Positions 1 through 9,554 of a stretch of DNA of 64,000 bases are shown in pieces. Source of the stretch: Pseudomonas sp. ANT_J12 (GTDB lineage: Bacteria; Pseudomonadota; Gammaproteobacteria; Pseudomonadales; Pseudomonadaceae); the NCBI RefSeq assembly GCF_008370045.1, contig NZ_VOBN01000012.1, forward strand, positions 1 to 64,000, given 5' to 3'. The notes beneath the pieces are model-generated. The model worked only from the letters and a program-made list of their open reading frames with translations, did not search any database and was not told where the DNA came from. The translations under genes and the position numbers were made by a program. Each line of letters opens with the position of its first letter. Position 1 is the first letter of the stretch.

Positions 1-33
1 GTGTGTCAGTCGACATCATCGTTACTGACACAC
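1..33. terminator. Inverted repeat at the left window edge, possible terminator of the exopolysaccharide operon
   Basis: A perfect 10-bp inverted repeat (GTGTGTCAGT at 1-10, ACTGACACAC at 24-33) with a 13-nt loop lies 45 bases beyond the stop of the last exopolysaccharide gene. Any T tract on the minus strand would lie outside the window, so the terminator role is inferred from position alone. Confidence 0.3.
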
Positions 34-49
34 CGTCTTCGCGGGCAAG

Positions 50-66
50 CCTCGCTCCTACAGGGG
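50..66. repeat. REP element (single copy)
   Basis: The sequence GCGGGCAAGCCTCGCTCC followed by TACAGGG matches the REP element seen seven more times in this window. It sits just downstream of the SGNH esterase gene. Such elements are dispersed by RAYT-type transposases in fluorescent pseudomonads; no RAYT gene is present here. Confidence 0.7.
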
Positions 67-77
67 GTGTGTTTTGC

Positions 78-1208
78 TCACTGGCAGGTGTTCTGCGGCG
101 CGACGATCAAACTATAGAGATAATCCGCAATCACCCGCCCTCCCGCCCCCGGGATCGGGTGAATCTTGTCCGGCCCGATCATCGGTGCAGCGCCGCCCAA
201 GGCATAACGTTTGACGTCGGTACCAAACGCACACTGCATATTCGCGTAACCCAGATGTTCCTCGCGCGCCCAGGGTTCCAGTACCTGGGCATACGCCGAC
301 ATCGGATAGGCACTTGCGCGTGTGGTGTCCTGGCGCAGGATCAGGTTGATGCTCGCCTTCGGGTGAACCTCGCGCACCATCCGCACCAGGCCTTGGATGT
401 TCTGCAGATACTGTTCGGGTTTCACACCAAACCCCTGGTCGTTACCGCCGAGCATGATCAGGTAGATATCCGCCGGAATCTTCGCCACCACCGCTTTCCA
501 CTGCAGCTGCCACTGGGCATCGCTGTGATAGAAATCAGCGGAAGCCGCGCCGGACGCCGCGAGTTTTGACACCCGGACGCCACCCTGGCGATTGCTCATC
601 CACAGACCAAACAGCGTCGGCGCACCGTTGACCACTTCCAGTCGAAACGCCCACTCGGGCTGATCAGAAAAGCCAGGTAACTGAACCTCCTGAGCACCTG
701 AGCCGTCGAGTTTCAACGAATGCCAGGCGCCGGATGCCGTCCACCGATAGCGCACTTCACTGGACTTCCCATCCCCCAGGTACAGCAATTTTGCCTGGGC
801 AATGGACGTGTCCACGGCGGGCGTCGGTTTGGCATCGATCTCCAGATAAGCACCGGGCCGGCCCGAGACGGTGCGACTGTCGGGGCTGGCCTGGCCGAGT
901 CCGGACACCTCCCAATCACCACCGAAGTATTTTTCACTGCTGCGGGTGTATTTGTAGTGAGTCCCACCGAGCGCCGCACCGTGGTTGAAGCCGACGTAAC
1001 CCGGCCCGGCGAAACCTGCTTTGTGGGTGAGCCGCTGGACGAGTTTGTTCAGGTAAAAATCCTGCCCGGCGCTGTAGCTGTCGCCGATCACCGAGATGGC
1101 CAGCACCTTCCCCGCCTTGCCTTCGCGCCATTGCGCAAAGCGTTCACGCGCGTCACCGACTTCGATCACCGAAGTTGCTGCGGGATGTACGTCATCAACT
1201 GCCACCAC
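78..1208 (-). CDS. SGNH/GDSL-family hydrolase of the exopolysaccharide locus
   Basis: A 376-residue SGNH hydrolase, probably an O-acetyl-modifying or de-esterifying enzyme for the polysaccharide. The family blocks are visible: GDSY with nucleophile Ser44, GGND at 254-257, and Asp347/His350 of the D-x-x-H block. A long beta-rich stretch (about 100-220) separates blocks I and III, as in polysaccharide-modifying SGNH proteins. The GTG start has a good AAGGAAG ribosome site, and an in-frame stop lies just upstream, so no signal peptide can be added. That is odd if it acts in the periplasm like its acyltransferase neighbour. It is the last gene of the operon, 27 bases after the acyltransferase. 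Substrate unknown. Confidence 0.75.
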   Translation of the reverse strand: MVAVDDVHPAATSVIEVGDARERFAQWREGKAGKVLAISVIGDSYSAGQDFYLNKLVQRLTHKAGFAGPGYVGFNHGAALGGTHYKYTRSSEKYFGGDWEVSGLGQASPDSRTVSGRPGAYLEIDAKPTPAVDTSIAQAKLLYLGDGKSSEVRYRWTASGAWHSLKLDGSGAQEVQLPGFSDQPEWAFRLEVVNGAPTLFGLWMSNRQGGVRVSKLAASGAASADFYHSDAQWQLQWKAVVAKIPADIYLIMLGGNDQGFGVKPEQYLQNIQGLVRMVREVHPKASINLILRQDTTRASAYPMSAYAQVLEPWAREEHLGYANMQCAFGTDVKRYALGGAAPMIGPDKIHPIPGAGGRVIADYLYSLIVAPQNTCQ

Positions 1209-1235
1209 GGGGCACTTCCTTCATCAAAACGACCA

Positions 1236-2273
1236 TCAGGTTTGTGTCGCCGGCACCACAACGGCCGGCGGTTTTTTACGTGCAGCCCGCTCGCCCAGAA
1301 ACAGCATGGAGGTGACGCTGAAGCGGCTGAAAATATTCGACAACACCACCGGCCCGAGCAGACCACAGGTCACGCCGCTGAGCACCAAAACGCCGTCATC
1401 GTGTATCCCAAGGCGCCCCAGCACGGATCGCGAAGTGGCGGCGAACAGCACATGAAACAGGAAAATCGCATAGGAATAACCACCGAGCCAGATCAGCCAG
1501 CGCGCTTGCAAGTTACTCGACAGCAACGCCACACAAGACACACACCCTACCAGCAAGCCGACCAGGCTGCGGCGATCAACGATCAACCCGCGATCCACCG
1601 TCGCCACATACAGCAGCACTACCGAGATCAACACAAACACCAGCGGCCCGATCACCCGGAACGCTTGCCTGATCTCACCGACCTTTTCATGGCCAATCAT
1701 CCCCAGTACAAAAAATGGCAGCAGGTACACCGCGCCATTGATGCCGAACGCGTCCACCGTAAACGGCGGCAGCAGAAACACCGCCGCCGCAAACGCCAGC
1801 AACAGGTACTGGCGCGTCATGGTCTGCAACCACCCACGCCATTCCAGCAGGCCGACGAACATGAAGATGATGAACACCGCCTGCAAAAACCAGAAGTGGT
1901 TGATCGGAATGTAAAACGACAACAGCGCATCGATCACGCCAACGTCCTTGTTCACCCCAGGGCCGACCGCTTGCAGCACCGAGAACGGCACCCCCACGCA
2001 AAACAGCGGCACGATCAGCCGCCGGACCTTGCCGACAAAATAGGCGGAGAAGTCATTGCCGCGAATTTTGTAGATGGAATAGATGTAACCCGAGATAAAG
2101 GTGAACAGCGGCATGCGCACGTACACCATGGAGTCGGCGATCACCCGGAACGGCGAGCCCACGTCGATTTTCAAGCCGCCACCCAGCGGCCCGATCACGT
2201 GATACAGCACCAGCAACAGGCAGGCCAGGCCGCGCAGGGTTTCGATCTCCAGCGACTTCTTCTTGCTCGACAT
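1236..2273 (-). CDS. Acyltransferase family 3 membrane protein (exopolysaccharide O-acylation)
   Basis: A 345-residue integral membrane protein with about ten hydrophobic segments. It has the family-3 N-terminal signature, IETLRGLACLLLVLYH, where the RG and the His of the first helix are typical of O-acetyltransferases such as OafA. It probably transfers an acyl group from the cytoplasm to a lipid-linked sugar repeat. The ATG at 2273 is preferred over an upstream TTG because GAGG precedes it and MSSKKKSLEIETLRG is a typical start. The adjacent separate SGNH protein recalls fused acyltransferase-SGNH enzymes. The stop of the polymerase gene lies 12 bases upstream. Confidence 0.8.
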   Translation of the reverse strand: MSSKKKSLEIETLRGLACLLLVLYHVIGPLGGGLKIDVGSPFRVIADSMVYVRMPLFTFISGYIYSIYKIRGNDFSAYFVGKVRRLIVPLFCVGVPFSVLQAVGPGVNKDVGVIDALLSFYIPINHFWFLQAVFIIFMFVGLLEWRGWLQTMTRQYLLLAFAAAVFLLPPFTVDAFGINGAVYLLPFFVLGMIGHEKVGEIRQAFRVIGPLVFVLISVVLLYVATVDRGLIVDRRSLVGLLVGCVSCVALLSSNLQARWLIWLGGYSYAIFLFHVLFAATSRSVLGRLGIHDDGVLVLSGVTCGLLGPVVLSNIFSRFSVTSMLFLGERAARKKPPAVVVPATQT

Positions 2274-2285
2274 AAAACACAAACC

Positions 2286-3389
2286 TCAGCTCAGGATTCT
2301 TGTTTCAACCAACGCAGGTTTCTTGGTGCGCAACTGCAAACCCAGGCCCATAAACAGCACCGGCACCACCATGGAAAAGTGCCGGGCGAAGGAACCGAAG
2401 TCCGGTTCGAACAAGCCCTGCACCAGCAGAAAGGACAGCGGAATCGCGATCAGCTCCTTGACCTTGGTGTCGATGCGCACGCCCTTGTAGTCGCTGGACG
2501 TGATCATTTTGAACATCAGCAACGACGTCATCATCATCAACACCACGAAGATGATCTGGCCCAGACCGGAGAGCAGGATCAGTTCCACGGGGAACGACAG
2601 GCGGAAAAAGATGCTCATCGAGTCCAGCGCTTGGGACACGAAGTCACCGCCGCTGATCCAGGACACGATCAGCGACTTCGAACCCTCCTCGCCCGCCGTG
2701 CGCAGCTCATTGTTGCTGGCGCGAATCGACGACACCGAATAGCCGACCACCAGTTGAATCGCGGTGGCGATGGCCAGGTAGAACAGGAACAGCATCAGGA
2801 AGAAGGTCATGCGCGAGACGTACTTCTTCATCACGCACACGCCGAACCAGGCCAGGGAAAACAGGATCCAGTAGGGCCGGATCAGCACACCGTAAATCAC
2901 TGCGGAACAGAAAAATCCGCCGCGATAACGCCGGGAAAACGAGAACAGCAAAATCGAAATCATCGCCACCGAAACGATGATTTCCTTGGTCAGGTTTTCC
3001 AGGAAAAACGAGCGGACCACACCCCACAAACACAGGGTGAAAAAAATCGTCAGCGGCATGCGCCGGAACATCAATACCGGGACCGCCGTGAGGAACAGGT
3101 TGCACGCCATGCCATAGGCCCAGGCATTGGTCAGGTTGATGCCGGTGGGTCGCAGCAGGTACGCCGAGCACTCGTAGGATGAGCGGTCCGGCGAGAACGG
3201 GTTCCAGAAGTTGCAGTTGTCGGCGCGGGCGTAGGACGACCATAGCGTCATGGCATCGGGGCCGGGATCGCGGTGCATCAGCACCGGCATGGCCACCGAC
3301 AGGAACAGGCCCGTGAACAGAATCAGGAACGAGATCGACGCGTCGAGCCGTCGGCCGCGAAACTCGATGGAAGGTAATTTCAACGCCAT
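2286..3389 (-). CDS. Putative Wzy-type polysaccharide polymerase
   Basis: A 367-residue, very hydrophobic protein with about ten membrane segments and a polar loop near residues 45-75 containing several Cys, Asp and Tyr residues. The C-terminal motif FEPDFGSFARH followed by a hydrophobic segment is typical of EpsG/Wzy-like polymerases, which join lipid-linked repeats at the periplasmic face. Its start codon overlaps the flippase stop (TAATG), indicating translational coupling. Wzy proteins share little sequence identity, so the call rests on topology and on position between flippase and modifying enzymes. Confidence 0.65.
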   Translation of the reverse strand: MALKLPSIEFRGRRLDASISFLILFTGLFLSVAMPVLMHRDPGPDAMTLWSSYARADNCNFWNPFSPDRSSYECSAYLLRPTGINLTNAWAYGMACNLFLTAVPVLMFRRMPLTIFFTLCLWGVVRSFFLENLTKEIIVSVAMISILLFSFSRRYRGGFFCSAVIYGVLIRPYWILFSLAWFGVCVMKKYVSRMTFFLMLFLFYLAIATAIQLVVGYSVSSIRASNNELRTAGEEGSKSLIVSWISGGDFVSQALDSMSIFFRLSFPVELILLSGLGQIIFVVLMMMTSLLMFKMITSSDYKGVRIDTKVKELIAIPLSFLLVQGLFEPDFGSFARHFSMVVPVLFMGLGLQLRTKKPALVETRILS

Positions 3390-4609
3390 TACGCCGTCAC
3401 CTTCACACGAGCAAACCGGGTCAGCACGGCAATGACGCCGAGCTGCACGGTGATCGAAAACACATTCCCCCAGGCCGCGCCGTAAATCGAATAGTGCTTG
3501 ATCAACAGGTAACTCACCGGCAGGGAAACCGCCAGGCAGATGGCCGCGCTGGCGAGTGACACCCGGCTGTTTTTCGACGCGATCAGACCACCCCAGACGA
3601 TGTCGCCGACGGCGCGCAGGGCAAAGGAAAAAATCAGCACGCCAAGGATGGCGTTATCGGGACGCGGCACCGACGTGGCGACGTAATCGAGCACGATGTT
3701 GAAGAACAGAAAAATCATCAGCGCCACACCGCCAGACACCACCAGCGCGCGCATCACCCATTTATTCACGAACAACTGCCCCACGGTCAGCGCCTGCTGA
3801 TCACGCTGATAACGCTTGGCGAGCACGGGAATGCCGACCACCGCGACCACCGCATAGGACAGCGCTTGCAAGGTGTTGGCCGCCGACCAGGCGTAAACAT
3901 ACTTGCCCAAACTCGCGTAGGGCTCGAGGTCGATAATCAGGAAGCGCTCGGCGTACTGACTCAACGCGATCAGGCCCGTACCCAGGTAAAACGGCAATCC
4001 AGCCTTCCATACCGAAGCCGTGGTCAAGGCCGCGGTCACTCGCCCACGGTGAACGTTCACCACAATCAGGTAACCGGCAACGATCACCAACACGTTGGCC
4101 GCCACCCACAACCACAGCACGCTGGCGATGTCGGACACCCAGCCGAGCATCATCCCGCCCAGGGCCAACAACGCCCAGAGGCCGGTCTTGATAAAGAACA
4201 GCAGCGCGCCCCACGTGGCTTTCTGCGCGGAGAACACGAAGGAATTGATTTCGAACGACAGGTGCTCGGTGAGCAGCAACAACGCCACACACACGATCAG
4301 CGTGGCACTCGCTTCGATGCCCTGGAACAGCGAATACACCATGACCGTCGCCACCGACAACACCACGCCCACGGCCAGGTACAGCAGCAAGACTCTGTCC
4401 ACAACCAGCCGCGAGCTGCGACCGACGCTGATCAGCCGATTGATTTCGGAACTGAACCCGACGCTGTAGAACTTCGACGCAATCAACGACGCGGCCACTA
4501 CCACGCCGTAAAAGCCCAGCGCGTCATAGCCCAGGTAATGGGTGATGGCCAACACCAGCAAGAACTTCGCACCTAATGCCCCGCCTCGGAGCAGTAGCCG
4601 AAATATCAT
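3389..4609 (-). CDS. Wzx-type polysaccharide flippase (MATE/MOP superfamily)
   Basis: A 406-residue membrane protein with roughly twelve predicted helices and the polysaccharide-transporter N-terminus (FRLLLRGGALGAKFLLVLAITHYLG). Members flip undecaprenyl-linked oligosaccharide units across the inner membrane. It overlaps the pyruvyl transferase gene by four bases (ATGA) and the polymerase gene by one, so all three are probably co-translated. Confidence 0.8.
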   Translation of the reverse strand: MIFRLLLRGGALGAKFLLVLAITHYLGYDALGFYGVVVAASLIASKFYSVGFSSEINRLISVGRSSRLVVDRVLLLYLAVGVVLSVATVMVYSLFQGIEASATLIVCVALLLLTEHLSFEINSFVFSAQKATWGALLFFIKTGLWALLALGGMMLGWVSDIASVLWLWVAANVLVIVAGYLIVVNVHRGRVTAALTTASVWKAGLPFYLGTGLIALSQYAERFLIIDLEPYASLGKYVYAWSAANTLQALSYAVVAVVGIPVLAKRYQRDQQALTVGQLFVNKWVMRALVVSGGVALMIFLFFNIVLDYVATSVPRPDNAILGVLIFSFALRAVGDIVWGGLIASKNSRVSLASAAICLAVSLPVSYLLIKHYSIYGAAWGNVFSITVQLGVIAVLTRFARVKVTA

Positions 4610-5718
4610 CGAACGATACCCTTGATGATCCCGTCCATGACCTGGGTCTTGGCTTCGATTTCCTTGCAGGTGTCGGTCAAGCGCTGGCCAAACCGGGACA
4701 AGGCGTTCGGCGCGTAAACCGTGTCGATGATGGTGTCGACATTGATGTCGCCGCCATTGATCACCCAGTCTTCCACACCCATGTCCTGATAGGCGCCAAA
4801 GCCCTTGCGCTCATAGCTGATATGGAACGCCGGGACGCCCGCCAGCAGCGATTCGATCGCGCCATGCAGGCGCACGGAAATCACCAGGTCCGGCTGATAT
4901 TTGGCCAGGGTCGCCTTCAACGGCAGCAAATCCTCGGAGATGCCCAACTCGCGATAGAACGCGCCGTCATCATTGCCACGCACCGCGCTTTGCACCGCGC
5001 ACACCACTTTGCTTTTGTTCTTCAAGCGCTGCAGCAGCCGTTTCAGGTTAGCCACGTAAGCGACTTTCTTTTCCTTGCTCCACGCCGGCGGTTTGCGCAA
5101 CACCACGCAGACCGTCGCCGGCGTCGGCGCACAACGGGTGAACTTGGATTGCAGCAGAATCTTGCTGGCCAGGGCCTGCACCGCCAGGTCGGGTGCGCGG
5201 TAGACATTGGCATGGGTGCCGAACATCTCCGAGGACCGATTGTCCCGGACAAACACCGCGTCAGCCTGGGCGTAATCCCCGACGATCTTGCTGCCCTCAC
5301 CGTGGAACGGACCGATGCTTTGCGGCAGGTACACCGACGGCACTTTGCTCAGGATCGCGGTTTCCAGTTGCTTGGCGTGCCCCAGTTTCAACTTGATGTG
5401 TTCGAAGGCACTTTTGGAGCGCATGTAGCCGCCGCCGACGCCGACGATCAAGTCCGTGGTTTTCAACAGGTCCGCCAGGCCGGCGTAGGACTGATCCAGG
5501 AACAGCGCTTGCTTGACCCGCCCCAATCCCTTGGCTGCCATGACCGGCGCGTCATAGCGCTTGTAAGGCAAGTAGCTGAATGATTTCGGGTCCGAGGCCA
5601 CGACGTTGATCGAGGTGTCGGCACCGAAGTTGCGCAGTACCAGGGCGATGGCCAGGTCCACGAGCAGGCCATCACCGGAGTTGGAGGCGCTGTAGCCATG
5701 CAAAATAGTTACGTTCAT
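4606..5718 (-). CDS. Polysaccharide pyruvyl transferase family protein
   Basis: A 370-residue soluble protein of the polysaccharide pyruvyl transferase family (CsaB/WcaK/AmsJ type). It has the N-terminal NSGDGLLVDLAI region, the central GVGGGYMR segment, VYLPQSIGPF, and the C-terminal ISVRLHGAIESLLAGVPA motif that binds the sugar substrate. Such enzymes add a pyruvate ketal from phosphoenolpyruvate to a sugar, giving the polymer a negative charge. It lies between the GT4 gene (14-base gap) and the flippase (4-base overlap). The start has no strong ribosome site, which suggests coupling to the gene upstream. Confidence 0.8.
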   Translation of the reverse strand: MNVTILHGYSASNSGDGLLVDLAIALVLRNFGADTSINVVASDPKSFSYLPYKRYDAPVMAAKGLGRVKQALFLDQSYAGLADLLKTTDLIVGVGGGYMRSKSAFEHIKLKLGHAKQLETAILSKVPSVYLPQSIGPFHGEGSKIVGDYAQADAVFVRDNRSSEMFGTHANVYRAPDLAVQALASKILLQSKFTRCAPTPATVCVVLRKPPAWSKEKKVAYVANLKRLLQRLKNKSKVVCAVQSAVRGNDDGAFYRELGISEDLLPLKATLAKYQPDLVISVRLHGAIESLLAGVPAFHISYERKGFGAYQDMGVEDWVINGGDINVDTIIDTVYAPNALSRFGQRLTDTCKEIEAKTQVMDGIIKGIVR

Positions 5719-5732
5719 AAGCTGATATCTAC

Positions 5733-6815
5733 TTAAAAAGAGGGGGCGGAATACGCGGCATAGGTCTGCTTGATCATCAACGTGGCACTGAACCGCTCAC
5801 GAACCATTTCGCGACCTTGAACGCCGAGCGCCAGCAAGCCGGGCTTCTGGATTTTCACCAACAGCTGGGTCAATGCCTGGTGATCCCCGGCGGGAAAGAC
5901 GTAGCCGGTCACGCCGTGGGTGACCAACTCGGGCAAGGACGTGCAATCGCTGGCAATCACTGGCAAGCCCATGGCCATCCCTTCGAGAGGCACCATGGCA
6001 AAGCCTTCCCAGCGACTGGGAACGATCAGCGCATCCGCCGACTGATACAGCGCGTTCACTTCCGCCGGCGTGACCCACGGGATGTACTCGACCCCCTGCA
6101 TCACCGGGCAATCGACGGTGTCTTCGTTGACCGCACTGCCCACCACCGTCAGTTTCAGGTCGGTGCGCTGGACGCCGGCAAAGCCTTTGAGCAAGACGTC
6201 GAACCCTTTCTGATAGTCGAGCCGCCCGACAAACAGCAGATGGATCGGCGCCTGACTCTGGCTTTTCGGCTCATCGCTTTTGTGATGGATACCGTTGTAG
6301 ATCAACGTCATGCGGCTGCGATCGATACCAAAGCGCGCGGCTTTGTCCAGTTCGTACTGGCTGACGCAAATGATCGTGTCCGTGACCTTCTGCAAGAGCC
6401 GTTCAATCAGCGAATAGATTTTCTGCTTGGCCGGCGAACTCTCCATCAGAAACGAAAAGGCATGGGGGCAGTAGATAATCCTCGGCGAGCGCCACGGCCG
6501 CAGGAGCAGGCACACGCAACGGCCAATGACCCCGGAAAAGGTGCTGTGCAAATGCACCACATCGGGTTTTTCCTTGAAAATCACCCGGGCCAGCTGCCAG
6601 GCGAAACGCAGCAGCGAGCGCATATCGCGCTTGGTCCGGTCGAAGGTCCTGATCTGTTGCTCATCAATGCCGACCAGCTCTTTTTTCTGATCGAGGGGGA
6701 TCAGATAGACCAGTTCATAGTTCGCCGCCTCGCCCTCAGGCGGCACCGAAATCGTGCGGATCACGGTGGCCACGCCACCTTTAATCGTTTCGGCCACGTG
6801 CAGTATTTTTTTCAC
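5733..6815 (-). CDS. GT4-family glycosyltransferase
   Basis: A 360-residue retaining GT-B glycosyltransferase. The N-terminal acceptor domain starts MKKILHVAETIKGGVATV. The C-terminal donor domain carries FVGRLDYQKGFDVLL and the family E-x7-E motif (Glu270 and Glu278 in PSRWEGFAMVPLEGMAMGLP). The start is a GTG behind GGGTGG. It is the only evident sugar-adding enzyme in the visible operon, so further glycosyltransferases and the priming enzyme must lie elsewhere. Donor and acceptor sugars cannot be read from sequence. Confidence 0.85.
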   Translation of the reverse strand: MKKILHVAETIKGGVATVIRTISVPPEGEAANYELVYLIPLDQKKELVGIDEQQIRTFDRTKRDMRSLLRFAWQLARVIFKEKPDVVHLHSTFSGVIGRCVCLLLRPWRSPRIIYCPHAFSFLMESSPAKQKIYSLIERLLQKVTDTIICVSQYELDKAARFGIDRSRMTLIYNGIHHKSDEPKSQSQAPIHLLFVGRLDYQKGFDVLLKGFAGVQRTDLKLTVVGSAVNEDTVDCPVMQGVEYIPWVTPAEVNALYQSADALIVPSRWEGFAMVPLEGMAMGLPVIASDCTSLPELVTHGVTGYVFPAGDHQALTQLLVKIQKPGLLALGVQGREMVRERFSATLMIKQTYAAYSAPSF

Positions 6816-6854
6816 AATCCACCCATTTCCATGCAGGTAATGACCATCGCCGAA

Positions 6855-9074
6855 TCAAGCCTTGTCGGACGCATACTCGTAGTTGTAATTGCCGTAGCCA
6901 CCGTTGCCGTAGTAGCTCGCCGCGCGCTTCTCGACGCCGTTGAACACAGCGCCCTTCAACTGGATACCGTTCTGCGCAAATCGACGGATCGTCAGTTCGA
7001 TCTCTTTGGCGGGGTTCACCCCGAAGCGGGTGACGATCAGGCTGATCGCCGCTTCACGCCCGACGATCGCGGCGTCGGTCACGGCCAGTAGCGGTGGGGT
7101 ATCGATGATCACCACGTCATACAGGTCGCTGAGTTGTGCCAGCAGCTCACGGAAGTTCGCATGCATCAGCAACTCCGACGGATTGGGCGGGACCTGTCCG
7201 CGACTGATGAAGTGCAGGTTGTCGACCTCGGTGTGATGGATGCCCTGCTCCAGGCTGCAGCGCTTGACCAGCAGGTCCGACAAGCCATTGGTGATCGGCG
7301 TGTTGAGCGTCTTGTGCAAATGCCCTTTGCGCATGTCGGCATCGATCAGCACCACCCGCTGACCGCTTTGCGCCATCACGGCGGCGAGGTTGGAGGAGAC
7401 GAAGGTTTTACCGACCTGCGGGCTCGGGCCGGAAATCATGATGCGGTTGTTGGTCGAGTCCAGCCCGGCAAAGTGCAGGCAGGTGCGCAGGCTGCGGATC
7501 GACTCGATCGACAGGTCGGTGGGGTTACGCAGCGCCAACAGGAACGCCTGGCGGCCCGACGCGTCACTCAAGCGCGGTTTTTTACTGTCCTCTTCCTGTT
7601 GCAGCGCGCTGTAGGGAATCGACGCATACACCGGCAAGCCGAGTTGCTCAATGGCTTCGGGCCCCTCCAGGCCACGACTCAGGGATTTACGCACCAGCAC
7701 CAGGGCGACGCCGACAAACCCGCCGAGGAAGGTGGCAATCAGCACGATCAGCGCCTTGCGCGGTTTGACCGGGGTGGTCTTGTCGACATCCGCCGCGTCG
7801 ATCAGCCGCGCATTGCCCACCGCCCCGGCCCGGACGATGTCCAGCTCCTGGGATTTGTTCAGCAACTGCGTGTAGATCTGCGACGCCACTTCCACGTCGC
7901 GGGTCAGGTTCAGCAATTCCTGTTGCGTAGCGGGCAGGTCCTGGACCTTGCTCTCCAGGCTTTTCTGTTGCCGGGTCAATTCGCCGATCTGCGTCATCAA
8001 GGCGCGATAGACCGGATGCTGCTTGGTGAACTTGCGATCAAGGTCCGCCTGTTGCAGCTTCAACTCGGAAATCCGCGTGTCGAGGCCGACAATCTGTTCC
8101 AGCACCGATTGGGTTTCGAGGGAAATGTTGACGGTCTTGCCACGGGTTTGATAACCGTTGAGCGCGTCGCTGGCCTTGATCAGGTCATGCTTGACCTGCG
8201 GCAGTTGGCCTTGCAGGAAATCCAGGCTTTGCGCGGCTTCGGCCGAGGTGCGCTCGACGTTTTGCTGCACGTATAACGTGGCGACTTTATTGAGAATCTT
8301 CACCGCCTGGGCGTGGTCAGGGCTGGCCAGGGCCAGGCGGATAATGCCCGACTCCTTGCCTTGCTCGGACACGTCCAGCGCGTCCTGGTAATCCAGGATG
8401 GTGACGATCCTTGGATCGCGCACCACGTCGAAACGGGTGCCGGGATTGGCCTTTAATTCCGCGATCCGACCTTCGACGCCATTCTGCGCAAATGCTTCTC
8501 CGGCGACGCCCTCCACCAGCAGATTGTCGTTGTCGTCGAACAGCTGGAAGCGCTGCTGCTCACCGGCAATCAGCGTCAGTTTCTTGCCCAGCAGTTCTTC
8601 CGGCAGATTGAGCCGGGCGATCTCCAGGCGTTCACCGCCCCATGCATAGCTGCTCAGGCCAAAACGTGGCGCGGCTACGCCCTCGCCCTTGTAGCGCCGG
8701 GCCAGAAAATTGCCAATGAACGGGAAGGTGTTGGGCGTGACGTCGATGTCCAGTTGCAGATCGTCGACGGCTTTGCCGATCACTGCGCGAGATTTGATGA
8801 TGCCGATCTCGGTCACCGACGGCGATTGCCCGGTGAGCATGCTGTTGAGATCGGAGAAACCGAGCATGTCGTTCTTTTTCGGTTCGACCTGTACCACGGC
8901 GTTTGCCAGATACACGGGCGTCGCCAGAATGGCATAGGCCACGCCGGTCAGCATAAATGCACCGGTGAGCGCGCCGATCAACCATTTCTGATCAATTAAA
9001 CTGCCGAATATACCGAGAAGATCAATATCATCTCGCTCGTTGTCCCGGGTGCCGACTACTGACGGTAACTGCAT
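6855..9074 (-). CDS. Polysaccharide co-polymerase / BY-type tyrosine autokinase (Wzc-like)
   Basis: A 739-residue inner-membrane protein controlling polymer length and export. Residues 31-55 form the first membrane helix, followed by a periplasmic Wzz-type domain with coiled coil (about 265-415) and a second helix near 441-462. The cytoplasmic kinase has Walker A GPSPQVGKT (549-557), Walker A' VLIDADMRKG and Walker B VVIIDTPP. The tail has six tyrosines (721, 722, 727, 730, 732, 734), the autophosphorylation cluster of Wzc proteins. The partner phosphatase is encoded just upstream, and kinase/phosphatase cycling is the known control of this family. Confidence 0.93.
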   Translation of the reverse strand: MQLPSVVGTRDNERDDIDLLGIFGSLIDQKWLIGALTGAFMLTGVAYAILATPVYLANAVVQVEPKKNDMLGFSDLNSMLTGQSPSVTEIGIIKSRAVIGKAVDDLQLDIDVTPNTFPFIGNFLARRYKGEGVAAPRFGLSSYAWGGERLEIARLNLPEELLGKKLTLIAGEQQRFQLFDDNDNLLVEGVAGEAFAQNGVEGRIAELKANPGTRFDVVRDPRIVTILDYQDALDVSEQGKESGIIRLALASPDHAQAVKILNKVATLYVQQNVERTSAEAAQSLDFLQGQLPQVKHDLIKASDALNGYQTRGKTVNISLETQSVLEQIVGLDTRISELKLQQADLDRKFTKQHPVYRALMTQIGELTRQQKSLESKVQDLPATQQELLNLTRDVEVASQIYTQLLNKSQELDIVRAGAVGNARLIDAADVDKTTPVKPRKALIVLIATFLGGFVGVALVLVRKSLSRGLEGPEAIEQLGLPVYASIPYSALQQEEDSKKPRLSDASGRQAFLLALRNPTDLSIESIRSLRTCLHFAGLDSTNNRIMISGPSPQVGKTFVSSNLAAVMAQSGQRVVLIDADMRKGHLHKTLNTPITNGLSDLLVKRCSLEQGIHHTEVDNLHFISRGQVPPNPSELLMHANFRELLAQLSDLYDVVIIDTPPLLAVTDAAIVGREAAISLIVTRFGVNPAKEIELTIRRFAQNGIQLKGAVFNGVEKRAASYYGNGGYGNYNYEYASDKA

Positions 9075-9113
9075 AAGTGTGTTCTTACCATTTACTGATC
9101 TGAAAATTACTCA

Positions 9114-9554
9114 TCAATGCCCCAGGCGCTGCGCCCATGAGCAAACAGCATCTTCAATCAATGCATGGGCATGAATAAAAGCTGCTTTTCCTTGACGATA
9201 CGGGTCTTGTATTTCTCGCTCGCCCTGCCACTTCCCGAGAAGAAACACTTTGCCCCTGGCGTGCGATGCCATCTTCAGCACTTGCGTTACATGCTGTTTT
9301 TCCATGACCAGAATCAGGTCTGATTCATTAACGATGTCCGGGGTGATTTGCCGCGCTTTAAACGCCTTGGCGCAATGCCCGCGGTCTTCCAGAACCTGGC
9401 GCGCCGAAGGCTCCATGGCCTCGCCAACCCTGGCGGACAAGCCCGCAGAAGTCACGGCGATGGTTGAAGTAGCCAGCGCATTGCGCAACAGCAGTTCTGC
9501 TGTGGGACTTCGGCAGATATTGCCGACGCAGACGACAAGAATATTTCTGAACAA
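9114..9554 (-). CDS. Low-molecular-weight protein tyrosine phosphatase (Wzb-like)
   Basis: A 146-residue phosphatase with the P-loop signature CVGNICRSP close to the N-terminus and the DPYR general-acid motif near the C-terminus. It should dephosphorylate the tyrosine tail of the autokinase encoded 39 bases downstream. The start used is TTG at 9554, giving FRNILVVCVGN as in Wzb proteins, with CGGGAAAC upstream. An in-frame TTG at 9584 would add ten residues. It is the first gene of the leftward operon. No ATG start is available near the P-loop, so expression may be low. Confidence 0.85.
   Translation of the reverse strand: MFRNILVVCVGNICRSPTAELLLRNALATSTIAVTSAGLSARVGEAMEPSARQVLEDRGHCAKAFKARQITPDIVNESDLILVMEKQHVTQVLKMASHARGKVFLLGKWQGEREIQDPYRQGKAAFIHAHALIEDAVCSWAQRLGH

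Noticed and set aside
720..3182. Plus-strand open frame of 820 codons across the esterase, acyltransferase and polymerase genes
   Set aside because: It is antisense to three well-supported genes, is very rich in His, Gln and Arg, and shows no domain. High GC makes such shadow frames common.
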